From Flavobacterium sp. N1736 (GTDB lineage Bacteria > Bacteroidota > Bacteroidia > Flavobacteriales > Flavobacteriaceae), in contig NZ_CP109994.1 of the NCBI RefSeq assembly GCF_025947065.1, positions 2,666,001 to 2,730,000 on the forward strand: 64,000 nt of DNA, written 5' to 3'. Position numbers and translations under genes: made by a program. The notes under the pieces were generated by a model. The model was not told the DNA's origin, did no database searches, and saw nothing but the letters and a program-made list of their open reading frames with translations. Below are positions 23,327-33,214 of the stretch, in pieces. Each line of letters starts with the position of its first letter. The stretch's first letter is position 1.

Positions 23327-26300
23327 ATGAGTTTCATAAACAGTATCATTAAAGTCTTTGTAGGTGATAAATCACAGAAAGATGTCAAAGCTTTACAACC
23401 TTATTTAAACAAAATTAAAACATTCGAAACCAGCTTAATGAGTTTGTCTCACGACGAATTGAGAGCTAGAACCGCATTTTTTAAAGAGAAAATAAAAGAA
23501 GCCAGAGCTGATAAAGATGCTAAAATTGCTTCGCTTAAAGCGGAAGTAGAAAACATCGAAGACATCGACAAAAGAGAAGATCTTTATGATGCTATTGATA
23601 GTCTTGAAAAAGAAGCTTATGAAATTTCAGAAAAAACTTTATTGGAAATTCTTCCGGAAGCTTTTTCTGTTGTTAAAGAAACCGCTCGTCGTTTTAAAGA
23701 CAATTCTTTTATTGAAGTTACTGCAACTTCAAAAGACCGCGAACTTTCAGCTACAAAAACATATATCACTATTGAAGGTGAAAAAGCAACCTGGGCAAAT
23801 AAATGGAACGCTGCCGGTAAAGAAATTACCTGGGATATGATTCATTACGATGTTCAGTTAATTGGAGGTATGGTTTTGCACGAAGGTAAAGTTGCCGAAA
23901 TGCAAACGGGTGAAGGTAAAACTTTGGTTGCTACGCTTCCGCTTTACTTAAACGCTTTGACAGGAAACGGAGTTCACTTAGTAACTGTGAATGATTACCT
24001 TGCAAAACGTGATAGTACATGGAAAGCACCTTTATTCGAATTTCACGGTTTAACTGTTGATTGTATTGATAATCACCAGCCAAGTACTGAACAAAGAAAA
24101 AAAGCTTACGACGCAGATATCACTTACGGAACCAACAACGAATTTGGTTTTGACTATTTAAGAGATAACATGGCACACTCGCCAAGCGATCTAGTACAAA
24201 GAAAACACAACTACGCTATTGTCGATGAGGTCGATTCTGTATTAATTGATGATGCAAGAACGCCGCTTATTATTTCAGGTCCGGTTCCTCAGGGAGATCG
24301 TCATGAATTTAATGAGTTGAAACCAAAAATCGAAAACTTAGTTTCTCAACAACGTCAGTTAGCGAATGGTTTCTTAGCAGAAGCTAAAAAATTAATCAAA
24401 GAAGGAAATACTAAAGAAGGTGGATTCTTATTGTTAAGAGCTTACAGAAGTTTACCTAAAAATAAAGCATTAATTAAATTTTTGAGTGAAGAAGGAATCA
24501 AACAATTGCTTCAAAAAACCGAAAATCAATATATGCAGGATAACAATCGTGAAATGCATAAAGTGGATGAAGCTTTGTATTTTGTAATTGAAGAAAAAAA
24601 CAATCAGGTTGAATTAACTGATAACGGTATTCAATACCTTTCAGGAGATACTGATGCAGACTTTTTCGTACTTCCGGATATTGGAACTGAAATCGCTGCT
24701 ATCGAAAAACAAAAACTGGATAAAGACGGTGAAGCAGAAGCCAAAGAAAGATTATTCCAGGATTTTGGAGTAAAAAGCGAGCGTATTCACACTCTTACTC
24801 AACTTTTAAAAGCATACGCATTATTCGAAAAAGATGTTGAATATGTGATCATGGACAACAAAATTATGATTGTCGATGAGCAAACTGGTCGTATCATGGA
24901 TGGTCGTCGTTATTCTGACGGTTTACACCAGGCGATTGAAGCTAAAGAAAATGTAAAAATCGAAGCTGCTACACAAACTTTTGCAACTGTTACATTACAG
25001 AACTACTTTAGAATGTACAGCAAATTGGGTGGTATGACAGGTACAGCGGTTACAGAAGCTGGCGAGTTATGGCAGATTTATAAATTAGACGTTGTGGAGA
25101 TTCCAACCAACCGTCCGATTTCAAGACAAGACAAAGAAGATTATATCTATAAAACTACACGTGAAAAATTCAACGCTGTAATTGAAGATGTTACTGAATT
25201 ATCAAATGCAGGAAGACCAGTTTTAATTGGAACAACTTCTGTTGAGATTTCAGAATTATTAAGCCGAATGTTGAAAATGAGAGGCGTTACACATAACGTT
25301 TTGAATGCAAAAATGCACAAACAAGAGGCGCAAATCGTTGAAGAAGCAGGAAAAGCCGGAGTTGTAACTATTGCAACAAACATGGCTGGTCGTGGTACCG
25401 ATATTAAATTATCTCCAGAAGTAAAAGCTGCCGGAGGTTTAGCAATCGTGGGTACAGAACGTCATGATTCCCGTCGTGTAGACAGACAGTTACGTGGTCG
25501 TGCAGGACGTCAGGGAGATCCGGGAAGTTCTCAATTTTATGTTTCTCTCGAAGATAACCTAATGCGTTTATTTGGTTCTGAAAGAGTTGCTAAAGTTATG
25601 GACAGAATGGGACTTCAGGAAGGTGAAGTTATCCAACATTCTATGATGACAAAATCTATCGAACGTGCTCAGAAAAAAGTAGAAGAAAATAACTTTGGTG
25701 TTCGTAAACGTTTATTAGAATATGATGACGTAATGAACTCGCAACGTGAAGTAGTTTACAAACGTCGTCGTCACGCCTTATTTGGTGAGCGTTTGAAACT
25801 GGATATCGCTAATATGCTTTATGATACTTGCGAATTAATCGTAAGCCAGACTAAACCAATTAACGATTTTAAAAATTTCGAATTTGATTTAATCCGTTAT
25901 TTCTCGATCACTTCTCCAATTACAGAAGCTGATTTCCTGAAATTATCTGATATTGAAATCACAGGAAAAATCTATAAAGAAACTTTAGCATTCTATACAG
26001 AAAAAACAGAAAGAAGCGCAAGAGAAGCTTTCCCAATCATTAAAGGAGTTTACGAAGAGCCAAATAATCATTTTGAGCGTATCGTAGTTCCATTTACTGA
26101 CGGAATCAAAACTTTGAATGTGGTTACTGACTTGAAAAAAGCTTACGACAGCGAAGGTGCTCAGTTAATTGCTGATTTTGAGAAAAATATCACGCTTTCT
26201 ATTGTTGATGAAGCCTGGAAAAAACATTTACGCAAAATGGACGAATTGAAACAATCTGTTCAATTAGCTGTTCACGAGCAAAAAGATCCATTGCTAATTT

Positions 26301-26671
26301 ACAAATTAGAAGCTTTTAATTTGTTTAGAGGAATGTTAGACAATGTTAATAAAGAAGTTATCTCATTTTTATTCAAAGGTGATTTACCGGCTCAAAACGT
26401 TACTTCTGAAATTCACGAAGCAAGAGAAGTTCGTCAAAAAGACAACTTCAAATTAAGCAAAGACGAAATTGTAAACAGCGAAGATATTAATCGCGAAGCC
26501 GGAGAAACACAACAACGTCAGGTTACAGAAACTATTGTAAGAGATATGCCAAAAATCAACCGTAATGACACTGTAACAGTTCAGGAAGTTGCAACAGGTA
26601 AAACCGAAGAAATGAAATTTAAAAAAGCAGAAACTTTAATTGCATCAGGCGCTTGGGTTCTTGTTAAATAG
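23327..26671 (+). CDS. secA: Preprotein translocase subunit SecA
   Basis: 1114 residues, far longer than the 901 of E. coli, as usual in Bacteroidota. Walker [15 protein letters not shown] (about 191-204), [34 protein letters not shown], then a long insertion of about 110 residues ([33 protein letters not shown]), [35 protein letters not shown], and [19 protein letters not shown]. The C-terminus ends [10 protein letters not shown] and has no CxCxSG zinc tail for SecB. It drives Sec export across the inner membrane. Confidence 0.98.
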   Translation: MSFINSIIKVFVGDKSQKDVKALQPYLNKIKTFETSLMSLSHDELRARTAFFKEKIKEARADKDAKIASLKAEVENIEDIDKREDLYDAIDSLEKEAYEISEKTLLEILPEAFSVVKETARRFKDNSFIEVTATSKDRELSATKTYITIEGEKATWANKWNAAGKEITWDMIHYDVQLIGGMVLHEGKVAEMQTGEGKTLVATLPLYLNALTGNGVHLVTVNDYLAKRDSTWKAPLFEFHGLTVDCIDNHQPSTEQRKKAYDADITYGTNNEFGFDYLRDNMAHSPSDLVQRKHNYAIVDEVDSVLIDDARTPLIISGPVPQGDRHEFNELKPKIENLVSQQRQLANGFLAEAKKLIKEGNTKEGGFLLLRAYRSLPKNKALIKFLSEEGIKQLLQKTENQYMQDNNREMHKVDEALYFVIEEKNNQVELTDNGIQYLSGDTDADFFVLPDIGTEIAAIEKQKLDKDGEAEAKERLFQDFGVKSERIHTLTQLLKAYALFEKDVEYVIMDNKIMIVDEQTGRIMDGRRYSDGLHQAIEAKENVKIEAATQTFATVTLQNYFRMYSKLGGMTGTAVTEAGELWQIYKLDVVEIPTNRPISRQDKEDYIYKTTREKFNAVIEDVTELSNAGRPVLIGTTSVEISELLSRMLKMRGVTHNVLNAKMHKQEAQIVEEAGKAGVVTIATNMAGRGTDIKLSPEVKAAGGLAIVGTERHDSRRVDRQLRGRAGRQGDPGSSQFYVSLEDNLMRLFGSERVAKVMDRMGLQEGEVIQHSMMTKSIERAQKKVEENNFGVRKRLLEYDDVMNSQREVVYKRRRHALFGERLKLDIANMLYDTCELIVSQTKPINDFKNFEFDLIRYFSITSPITEADFLKLSDIEITGKIYKETLAFYTEKTERSAREAFPIIKGVYEEPNNHFERIVVPFTDGIKTLNVVTDLKKAYDSEGAQLIADFEKNITLSIVDEAWKKHLRKMDELKQSVQLAVHEQKDPLLIYKLEAFNLFRGMLDNVNKEVISFLFKGDLPAQNVTSEIHEAREVRQKDNFKLSKDEIVNSEDINREAGETQQRQVTETIVRDMPKINRNDTVTVQEVATGKTEEMKFKKAETLIASGAWVLVK

Positions 26672-26851
26672 TTTTTAGTCTCAGTATTCAGTTTACAGTC
26701 TGATATTCTAGATTATATACATCAAACCCGACAGGTTTTAAAAACCTGTCGGGTTTTGTCTTTTCAAATAGTTTTTAGTTTAAGTCTGCGACTGAAAACT
26801 GCCACTGAAAACTTTAAACTGAGACTGAATACCGTGACTAAAAACTTTTTT
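26671..26851. repeat. Nested CAGTCTCAG-word repeats around a terminator
   Basis: GTTTTTAGTCTCAGTATTCA GTTTACAGTC (26671-26700), a different hairpin (26724-26756), then GTTTTTAGTTTAAGTCTGCG ACTGAAAACTGCCACTG and ACTGAGACTGAATACCGTGA CTAAAAAC (to 26846). The outer left and right arms are inverted copies, with a second copy between. It starts at the secA stop codon. Confidence 0.75.
26724..26756. terminator. Terminator after secA
   Basis: AAACCCGACAGGTTTT-A-AAAACCTGTCGGGTTTT, a near-perfect palindrome of 16-bp arms, 53 bases past the secA stop. A shorter, similar CCCGGCAG/CTGTCGGG hairpin lies at 47932. Confidence 0.8.
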
Positions 26852-26894
26852 CCGGAAAATTTAAAAATAAATTCGTTCTAAATTGAATAAACAG

Positions 26895-26902
26895 TACTTT
26901 TG
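26895..26902 (+). promoter_or_regulatory. -7 box before the small Cys protein gene
   Basis: TACTTTTG matches TAnnTTTG, 23 bases before the TTG used as start codon at 26926. Confidence 0.55.
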
Positions 26903-26925
26903 CAATCATAAACAACAAAAAAGCT

Positions 26926-27303
26926 TTGAAGCGAATTCTAATCATATTTCTTTCCTGCATGCTTTTGGTGCCATCATTTGGCAGTTTCTTTGTTTATACC
27001 TCATTCAAATTAAATCAGGAAGAAATTTCAAAAACCATCTGTGTACAGCGAAAAATGATTTTTAATAGCTGTAACGGTCGATGCGAGCTTCAAAAGAGTT
27101 TAAAAAAATACGCTGATAACGAAAAGAAAATGCAAAACAACCTGAAAGAAAAAGCAGAAGTTGTTTACATTCAAAATACACCAACAAATAATTTCAAATT
27201 AGTAGAACCAATCGAATCACAAGCAAAACTTTTCGCTTCATTCGATACCAAACCTATTTCGGTTTCAAATTCTACATTTCACCCTCCATCCTATTTTATA
27301 TAA
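26926..27303 (+). CDS. Small exported Cys-motif protein, probable metal handling
   Basis: 125 residues from a TTG codon at 26926; the frame has a stop at 26884 and no ATG before a later residue, and the -7 box sits just upstream, so TTG is the best start. Residues 1-27 are a membrane anchor or signal (LIIFLSCMLLVPSFGSFFVY). Then ICVQRKMIFNSCNGRCELQK SLKK, a Cys plus CNGxC motif that also appears in small proteins beside metal-related TonB receptors in Bacteroidota. Copper or iron binding is a reasonable guess only. Leads a group with the TonB receptor and PepSY gene. Confidence 0.7.
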   Translation: MKRILIIFLSCMLLVPSFGSFFVYTSFKLNQEEISKTICVQRKMIFNSCNGRCELQKSLKKYADNEKKMQNNLKEKAEVVYIQNTPTNNFKLVEPIESQAKLFASFDTKPISVSNSTFHPPSYFI

Positions 27304-27397
27304 ATTTTAGCTACACTTTTCAATACAAATTGAAAAGATTTTTCCTGTTCTAAAACCAGGAAAATGTCCGTTACTTTTAAAATTTATATAATTTAAA

Positions 27398-29557
27398 ATG
27401 AAAAAAATATACTTTACCCTATTGATTATAGGGCAATGTGTCTTAGCACAAAACAAAGTCGAAAAAGACACAACCAAATCACAGGAACTCGAAAACGTTT
27501 TTATAACAGCCAATCGTACAGCAACTTTACGTAAAGAAACCCCTGTGGCAATTAGTAAAATAACAGCTAAAACAATCAACGAAACCAAAGCTACAGCCGT
27601 TTACGAAATCATTAATAAAACGCCGGGAGTTTTAATGGTTAATTTAGGAAACGAACAGCACATGATGTCGATTCGTCAGCCAATGACAACCAATGCATAT
27701 TATTTATATTTAGAAGACGGTTTGCCAATTCGCCCAATGGGAATATTCAATCACAATGCTTTACTTGAAATTAATCAATATAATTTGCAAAGTATTGAAG
27801 TTGTAAAAGGTCCGGTTTCTTCTTTATACGGTCCTGAAGCTGTTGGCGGAACGATCAATTTAATTTCACTGAAACCACCTGTAGATCCTGAATTTAAATT
27901 TGGTATTCAGGCAGACAATTATGGTTACAGAAGATTTCAGGCAGCTGGTGGTGCAACCATCGGAAAAGTTGGTTTTCATATTGCCGGAATTTCAAGCTTG
28001 CAGGAAAATGGCTGGATGACTTATTCTGATTATAACAAAGATAATTTGAACGCCAGAATCGATTACAACATCTCACCTTCTACCCGATTGATTAGTAATA
28101 CGATGTATGGAAAATATTACTCTGACATGAGCGGAACGGTTGACGAGCAAGCTTTTAACAACAGAACTTATAAAAGCACAACCGATTTTACTTATAGAAA
28201 ATCTGATGCTTTGAGAACAAGATTAACATTAGAACATGATTGGAACAGCAATTCAAGCAGTTATATTACAGGATATTTACGTGACAATAAATTAGGTCAA
28301 AATCCTTCGTACGGAATAAAATGGAGTCCAACTGTAAACCCAACAACAGCGAAAGGGGAAGTAAATTCAAATAATTTTAAAAGTTATGGCGCCATTGGAC
28401 AACATACTCAAAAATTTGATTTCTTAAATGCTAAACTTGTTGCGGGAGCATTATACGATTATTCTCCGGTAACATATTGGTCTTATGTTATTGATTTAAA
28501 AGCCAATTTAAATCCTGGAGAAGCAGGAAAACAAACGGTAGATTATTATGAAATTATTGCCGAACATCCGAATTCTAAATTAGCTGATTATACTGCTGAT
28601 ATCTTTAATTCAGCCGGATATGCACAATTGAGTTTTAATCCATTTGAAAAATTAGTGATCACAATTGGCGGACGTTACGACAATATGAAAGTTAATTACG
28701 ATAATGCTTTAGACCAATCTACCGGAAGCAAAGTTTACGACAAAGCTACTTTTAAAGCCGGTGCAAACTACAATCCGTTTGAGTTTGGAGGTTTTTATGG
28801 TAATTATTCACAAGGTTTTGCGCCTCCCGGAATCACATCTATTTTTAGAACAAAACCAGGAACTGGCGGAACAACCGGCGTTCCTGCTGATTTTTATTAT
28901 AATCTGGAACCAGCGACTTTTGATAACTACGAAGTTGGCGGATGGCTTTCCTTCCTTCAAAATAAATTAAATTTTGATTATGCCTTTTATTATATGGAGG
29001 GAGAAAATGAACTTTTAAGCGTAAAACTTCCCGACAATACAACCGATTATCGTTCTGCCGGAGAAACGCGTCATAAAGGAATTGAGTTTGGCGCTTCATA
29101 CCGACCATCAAAACAATTCAACATTCGCTTTGGCGGAACTTATGCACAACACACTTATATTGATTTCAAACTTTCAGATAAACCAAGCGATCCTGTTCAG
29201 GATTTAAACGGCAAAGAAATGCCTGCTGCACCAAAATGGTCCGGAAATTCAGAAGTAAGTTATTATCCAAACTGGCTTCCAAATCTAAGAACATCCATAG
29301 AATGGCAGCTTGTGGGAAGTTACTATCAGGATCAAATCAACACCGTAAAATATGATGGTTATAATATATTCAACGCAAGAGTTGGCTACCAATGGAAAGG
29401 GATCGAAGTTTACGGAAACGTACTTAATTTAACCGATAAATTATATGCCTACAATGTTTCAAGAGCCAATACAACAAATGCGCAGCCAACATATACAGCA
29501 GCGGCGCCAAGAACTTTTGTATTTGGAATTCAATATAATTTTTCATTAAAAAAATAA
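27398..29557 (+). CDS. TonB-dependent outer membrane receptor
   Basis: 719 residues with signal peptide ending QCVLAQ. Plug domain about 40-150: ETPVAISKITAKTI, YEIINKTPGVLMV, YYLYLEDGLPI, SIEVVKGPVSSLYGPEAVGG TINLI. The barrel follows and ends FVFGIQYNFSLKK. It lacks an N-terminal carboxypeptidase-like domain and a SusD partner, so it is of siderophore/metal type rather than polysaccharide type. The PepSY gene downstream and the Cys protein upstream support uptake of iron or copper. Confidence 0.93.
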   Translation: MKKIYFTLLIIGQCVLAQNKVEKDTTKSQELENVFITANRTATLRKETPVAISKITAKTINETKATAVYEIINKTPGVLMVNLGNEQHMMSIRQPMTTNAYYLYLEDGLPIRPMGIFNHNALLEINQYNLQSIEVVKGPVSSLYGPEAVGGTINLISLKPPVDPEFKFGIQADNYGYRRFQAAGGATIGKVGFHIAGISSLQENGWMTYSDYNKDNLNARIDYNISPSTRLISNTMYGKYYSDMSGTVDEQAFNNRTYKSTTDFTYRKSDALRTRLTLEHDWNSNSSSYITGYLRDNKLGQNPSYGIKWSPTVNPTTAKGEVNSNNFKSYGAIGQHTQKFDFLNAKLVAGALYDYSPVTYWSYVIDLKANLNPGEAGKQTVDYYEIIAEHPNSKLADYTADIFNSAGYAQLSFNPFEKLVITIGGRYDNMKVNYDNALDQSTGSKVYDKATFKAGANYNPFEFGGFYGNYSQGFAPPGITSIFRTKPGTGGTTGVPADFYYNLEPATFDNYEVGGWLSFLQNKLNFDYAFYYMEGENELLSVKLPDNTTDYRSAGETRHKGIEFGASYRPSKQFNIRFGGTYAQHTYIDFKLSDKPSDPVQDLNGKEMPAAPKWSGNSEVSYYPNWLPNLRTSIEWQLVGSYYQDQINTVKYDGYNIFNARVGYQWKGIEVYGNVLNLTDKLYAYNVSRANTTNAQPTYTAAAPRTFVFGIQYNFSLKK

Positions 29558-29558
29558 G

Positions 29559-29704
29559 TTTTTGCCACAGATTCCACAGATTAAAAGAATTATAAGAATG
29601 TTTAAATTGAACCATTAAGACATTAAGTTTCATTAAGCAAAACTTTACTTTCTTAATCTCTTAATGGTAAAAAATCATTTTAATCGTGAAATCTGTGGCA
29701 AAAA
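29559..29704. repeat. CCACAGATT inverted repeat, copy 1
   Basis: Outer arms TTTTTGCCACAGATT (29559-29573) and AATCTGTGGCAAAAA (29690-29704) are perfect 15-bp inverted repeats. Inside, ACCATTAAGACATTAAG and CTTAATCTCTTAATGGT form a second nested stem. It begins two bases after the TonB receptor stop. A smaller relative lies at 45726. Confidence 0.85.
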
Positions 29705-29720
29705 ATAATAATTATTTAGA

Positions 29721-29794
29721 AGCTAATCCCGCTCTCGGCTTTATCTTTTTATGGCAGAAAAAGCCATAAAAAGGATATCGCCTCCATCGGGGCT
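29721..29794. repeat. Palindromic intergenic element before the PepSY gene
   Basis: CTCTCGGCTTTATCTTTTTA TGGCAGAAAAAGCCATAAAA AGGATATCGCC: arms TATCTTTTTATGGC and GCCATAAAAAGGATA with an A-rich loop. The in-frame ATG at 29751 falls inside this hairpin, a reason to reject it as the PepSY start. Confidence 0.6.
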
Positions 29795-29807
29795 AAAAAA
29801 CCTAACA

Positions 29808-31403
29808 ATGAGCAAAGAAATAAAAGAAAAAAAGTCTAAAAAGAAAGATTCTAAAATCGTCAAGAAAATCAAACAGTATATGTACAAGTGGCATCGCACA
29901 ATTGGTTTGATTACGATTATTCCCGTAATCTTCTGGACATTATCAGGATTGATGCATCCATTTATGGCGCATTTTTTCAAGCCTGAAATTGCACATGACA
30001 AACTGGAACAGCAAATTATTGATAAAAATCAATTGCATTTTTCGATTCAGGAAGTTTTACAAAAAAACGAAATCAGCCAATTCAAGAATTTTAGAATCGT
30101 TTCCTTTAACTACGCAACTTTTTATCAGGTAAAAACCATTTTTGGAGAATTGTTGTATTTTGATACTTCAAATGCAAAAAAACTGGAAAACGGAGATCAA
30201 AAATATGCAGAATGGCTTTCCAGATATTTTTTAGACGATCAAAAAAGTGCCGTAAAAAAGAGCGAAGTTGTTACTGAATTTACTTCGCAATACAAATATG
30301 TAAATCGCTATTTGCCGGTTTATAAACTTAGTTTTGATCGCGATGATGCTATGGAGGTTTATGTAGAAACTTCTTCGGGCAAACTGGCAACGTACAATCC
30401 TACTTCAAGACAAGCTTTTATTTGGTTCTTTGATACTTTTCATAACTGGTCGTTTATCGACGCCATTACCAATAACAGCATCCGAATTATTACGATGATT
30501 TTCTTGTTATCTATTATTGGTTTTTCTGCCTTGAGCGGTATTTTAATTTATGGTTTATTATGGAAACAATTCAAAAAAACCGATAGTATACAACCTAAAA
30601 AAGGACTTAGAAAATACCATCGCCAAATTGGAATCTGGGTTTCACTTTTTACCTTAACTTTTGCTTTTAGCGGCGGTTATCACGCCACCACAAAGTGGAC
30701 GCCTTACACTTTATCGCAAATGGTTTACGAACCTACATTTAAAACGAAAGAAATTTCTTTGGCAAATAATGCGCTGGATTTAGACTGGAGTCGTTTTCAA
30801 AACGCAAGCATTATTACTTTAAACGACACTACTTATTTCCGTTGTCAATTATTCGAAAAAGGAAAATTTAAAACGTCAAAAGTAGATTCAGGTTCAAAAT
30901 GGAATAAAAAAGAAGATAAAAAATCTGAAGTCGTTTATATCAATGCAACAACCAATAAAGTTACTCCGAATATTGATCTTGAATATGCCGAATTTCTAGC
31001 TTATTATTTTACAGATGGAGCGCCAAAAGCAGCTTGTTGCGAAATGGTCGAAAGTTCTGATGAACCGGAAATATCTTTAGAAAATGCAAAACTCTTAGAA
31101 TCTAAAGTTTTAACTGATTTTGAAAGTAGAGAATATGGCTTTGTCAACAAAAGATTGCCCGTTGTAAAATTGGCGTATGACACTCCCGAAAAAACAACTT
31201 ATTTTATAGAAACAGCCACTTCAAGATTAGCAGCCGTAATTAAAAGTTCTGACATGGTCGAGGGTTATTCGTTTGCTATTCTGCACAAATTTTTATTTAT
31301 GGATTGGGCAGGAAAAAACATTCGCGATCTAACAATGGTTTTGGCAGCTTTGACAATTCTGATTGTTAGTATTCTGGGATTTATTTTGTTTTTGAAAAAA
31401 TAA
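29808..31403 (+). CDS. PepSY domain membrane protein
   Basis: 531 residues from ATG 29808. Basic N-terminus, then helices at WHRTIGLITIIPVIFWTLSG (about 29), SIRIITMIFLLSIIGFSALSG, HRQIGIWVSLFTLTFAFSG and LTMVLAALTILIVSILGFIL, the four-helix plan of PepSY_TM proteins, with two PepSY-like periplasmic stretches between (KYVNRYLPVYKLSFDRDDAM; EYGFVNKRLPVVKLAYDTPE). Such proteins accompany TonB siderophore receptors and may reduce or pass on metal. GAPKAACCEM has an adjacent Cys pair, a possible ligand. Confidence 0.88.
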   Translation: MSKEIKEKKSKKKDSKIVKKIKQYMYKWHRTIGLITIIPVIFWTLSGLMHPFMAHFFKPEIAHDKLEQQIIDKNQLHFSIQEVLQKNEISQFKNFRIVSFNYATFYQVKTIFGELLYFDTSNAKKLENGDQKYAEWLSRYFLDDQKSAVKKSEVVTEFTSQYKYVNRYLPVYKLSFDRDDAMEVYVETSSGKLATYNPTSRQAFIWFFDTFHNWSFIDAITNNSIRIITMIFLLSIIGFSALSGILIYGLLWKQFKKTDSIQPKKGLRKYHRQIGIWVSLFTLTFAFSGGYHATTKWTPYTLSQMVYEPTFKTKEISLANNALDLDWSRFQNASIITLNDTTYFRCQLFEKGKFKTSKVDSGSKWNKKEDKKSEVVYINATTNKVTPNIDLEYAEFLAYYFTDGAPKAACCEMVESSDEPEISLENAKLLESKVLTDFESREYGFVNKRLPVVKLAYDTPEKTTYFIETATSRLAAVIKSSDMVEGYSFAILHKFLFMDWAGKNIRDLTMVLAALTILIVSILGFILFLKK

Positions 31404-31417
31404 CCAAATTTCTATAA

Positions 31418-31501
31418 CCTGCAAGGTTTCCAAAACCTTGTAGGTTTAAATTATAAATCTGCACTAGAAAAATACCTACAAGGTTTTGAAAACCTTGCAG
31501 G
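31418..31501. repeat. CCTGCAAGGTTTTCAAAACCTTGTAGGT inverted repeat
   Basis: Arms at 31418-31445 and 31474-31501 are inverted copies with one mismatch over 28 bases, and each arm is itself a palindrome (CAAGGTTTT/AAAACCTTG). It lies between two convergent genes and could fold as one long stem or two short ones. Confidence 0.9.
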
Positions 31502-31510
31502 AAAACCAAG

Positions 31511-32173
31511 CTACCGAGGGTTTTCCTCGTAGTATCTCGCTTCAATTCGCTTAATATCTTTAATTGAATTTTTAGCCCAAGCCAAACGTTTTTCCAGAAT
31601 TTCATTTTCTGACAATTGCCAGTTAATATCTGAATTTCGTAATCTGTTTGTTAGGTTTTGAATGATAATTGCTGCAGAAACCGAGATATTCAGACTCTCT
31701 GTAAAACCAACCATCGGAATTTTAAGAAAACCGTCTGCTTTTTCCAGAATCTCCTCTGACAAACCGTCTCTTTCTGTTCCAAAAAATAAAGCACTTGGTT
31801 TTGTAATATCAAAATCCTCCAGTAAACAATCATTTTCATGTGGCGTTGTGGCAATAATTTGGTATCCCTGATTTTTTAAAGTCGAAATACAATTGGTTAC
31901 CGAATCATACTGATGAATATCGACCCATTTTTGAGCGCCCATCGCAATTTCTTTATCGATTTTTTTTCCGTAGCGCTGCTCGATCACATTTAGTTCCTGA
32001 ATTCCAAAAACCTCACAACTGCGCATAACAGCGCTGGTATTATGCATTTGAAAAACATCTTCTACAACAATTGTAAAATGTTTGGTTCTGTTTCCCAGTA
32101 CTTTCAGGAATTTTTCCTTACGGTTATCTGTTAGTATATTTTCAAGAAAAGCGAGGTAATCTAAATCAATCAT
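31511..32173 (-). CDS. trmH: tRNA (guanosine-2'-O-)-methyltransferase TrmH
   Basis: 220 residues, SPOUT fold. Motif 1 VFQMHNTSAVMRSCEVFGI with the catalytic Arg (about 39-57), motif 2 SALFFGTERDGLS (about 127-139) and motif 3 IPMVGFTESLNISVSAAII (about 152-170). These match TrmH, which methylates G18 of tRNA. The C-terminal basic tail is typical. Confidence 0.9.
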   Translation of the reverse strand: MIDLDYLAFLENILTDNRKEKFLKVLGNRTKHFTIVVEDVFQMHNTSAVMRSCEVFGIQELNVIEQRYGKKIDKEIAMGAQKWVDIHQYDSVTNCISTLKNQGYQIIATTPHENDCLLEDFDITKPSALFFGTERDGLSEEILEKADGFLKIPMVGFTESLNISVSAAIIIQNLTNRLRNSDINWQLSENEILEKRLAWAKNSIKDIKRIEARYYEENPR

Positions 32174-32190
32174 TTCAATTTTATTTATCG

Positions 32191-32198
32191 CAAAAATA
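32191..32198 (-). promoter_or_regulatory. -7 box of trmH
   Basis: Minus strand TATTTTTG matches TAnnTTTG, 17 bases before the trmH ATG. It makes trmH independent of the sulfation operon upstream. Confidence 0.5.
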
Positions 32199-32236
32199 CA
32201 TTATAATAAAACAGAAAGAAAAATTCATCTGTATTT

Positions 32237-33205
32237 TCAACGCGCTTCGTATTCAACAAAAGTATTATTGAATTTTGCATGCAGAATGTTTACCTGCTTA
32301 AAATCTATTTCTAAAGTTTCTTCTTTAAAAGAATCACCTGTAAAAGCGGCATTTTCATTTTTAGAATGTTTCGTCAAACGTTCATACATTTTATCAAGCT
32401 CATCATTTGCATAATCAACATTAATAAAGGAGATAAATTTTTGTATCACATTTTTCATTCCTTCATTATAATTCAATTTCGTAACATTTTGATCTGTTTT
32501 GTAAAAGTTCAGGAATTCCTGAAAATATTTCTCTAAAACCAATGCTTTGTATTGATGAAAACTAACTTCACTCATTTCTTTATCTGTAATTCCAAAGACG
32601 CTCGATGGCAATAAATTTGGAACCATATGCATTCCTGTCAATTTTTGATGCGATTTTAAAACCTCAACCGGATTTCTGTAAAGCAGTGCAAAAGGTGTTT
32701 CAGGAAAATTTGTTCTTAAAAAACTGGCATTAAATATGTGCCAGGCATCCAGTTTTACGATTAAATGCTTTTGCTCCGGAAATCTTTTTTGACCCAATAA
32801 TCTTATTACCGCTTTTAAAAGAGTGCTTTTTTGATCTAAATCGAATTTTTTGCTTCTTAAAATTTCATCGATAATTGGTACTTCAGAAATCATGATATTT
32901 TCAGCAGAAGTTGCCAAAGACTGACTCAACATCGTAGAACCACATCGTGATACATGAAAAACCAATGATTTTAATTCGACCGAGATCAATTCATTAGACC
33001 AATCGAGAAGATTTTCTACAGTTGTTATTACTTTAAATGGTCTCGAATTATTGGGGTGGCTTCTGCATTTTGAAATTGTTTCATCAAAAAAAGGTTCAGC
33101 ATATTTTATATCTGCCAGATAAATCCATTCAAAATAAACTTTGTTATCTTTTTCTATCAACTTATACGGAATCCAATTTGCAAGAGGATGATTTATATTT
33201 TCCAT
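32237..33205 (-). CDS. Sulfotransferase family protein
   Basis: 322 residues. VFHVSRCGSTMLSQSLA (about 83-99) is the 5'-phosphosulfate loop and FALLYRNPVEVLKSHQKL (about 173-190) the 3'-phosphate-binding segment, so PAPS is the expected donor. Residues 1-75 form an extra domain before the core. The acceptor is unknown. It is the last gene of a three-gene unit with APS kinase and an Asp/Asn-type hydroxylase (gaps of 17 and 9 bases), which suggests O-sulfation of a newly made hydroxyl group. Confidence 0.87.
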   Translation of the reverse strand: MENINHPLANWIPYKLIEKDNKVYFEWIYLADIKYAEPFFDETISKCRSHPNNSRPFKVITTVENLLDWSNELISVELKSLVFHVSRCGSTMLSQSLATSAENIMISEVPIIDEILRSKKFDLDQKSTLLKAVIRLLGQKRFPEQKHLIVKLDAWHIFNASFLRTNFPETPFALLYRNPVEVLKSHQKLTGMHMVPNLLPSSVFGITDKEMSEVSFHQYKALVLEKYFQEFLNFYKTDQNVTKLNYNEGMKNVIQKFISFINVDYANDELDKMYERLTKHSKNENAAFTGDSFKEETLEIDFKQVNILHAKFNNTFVEYEAR

Positions 33206-33214
33206 TTTTTTGTT

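Noticed and set aside
29751..29807. Earlier start for the PepSY protein (MAEKAIKRISPP)
   Set aside because: These codons lie in a palindromic intergenic element; the ATG at 29808 starts a normal basic N-terminus.
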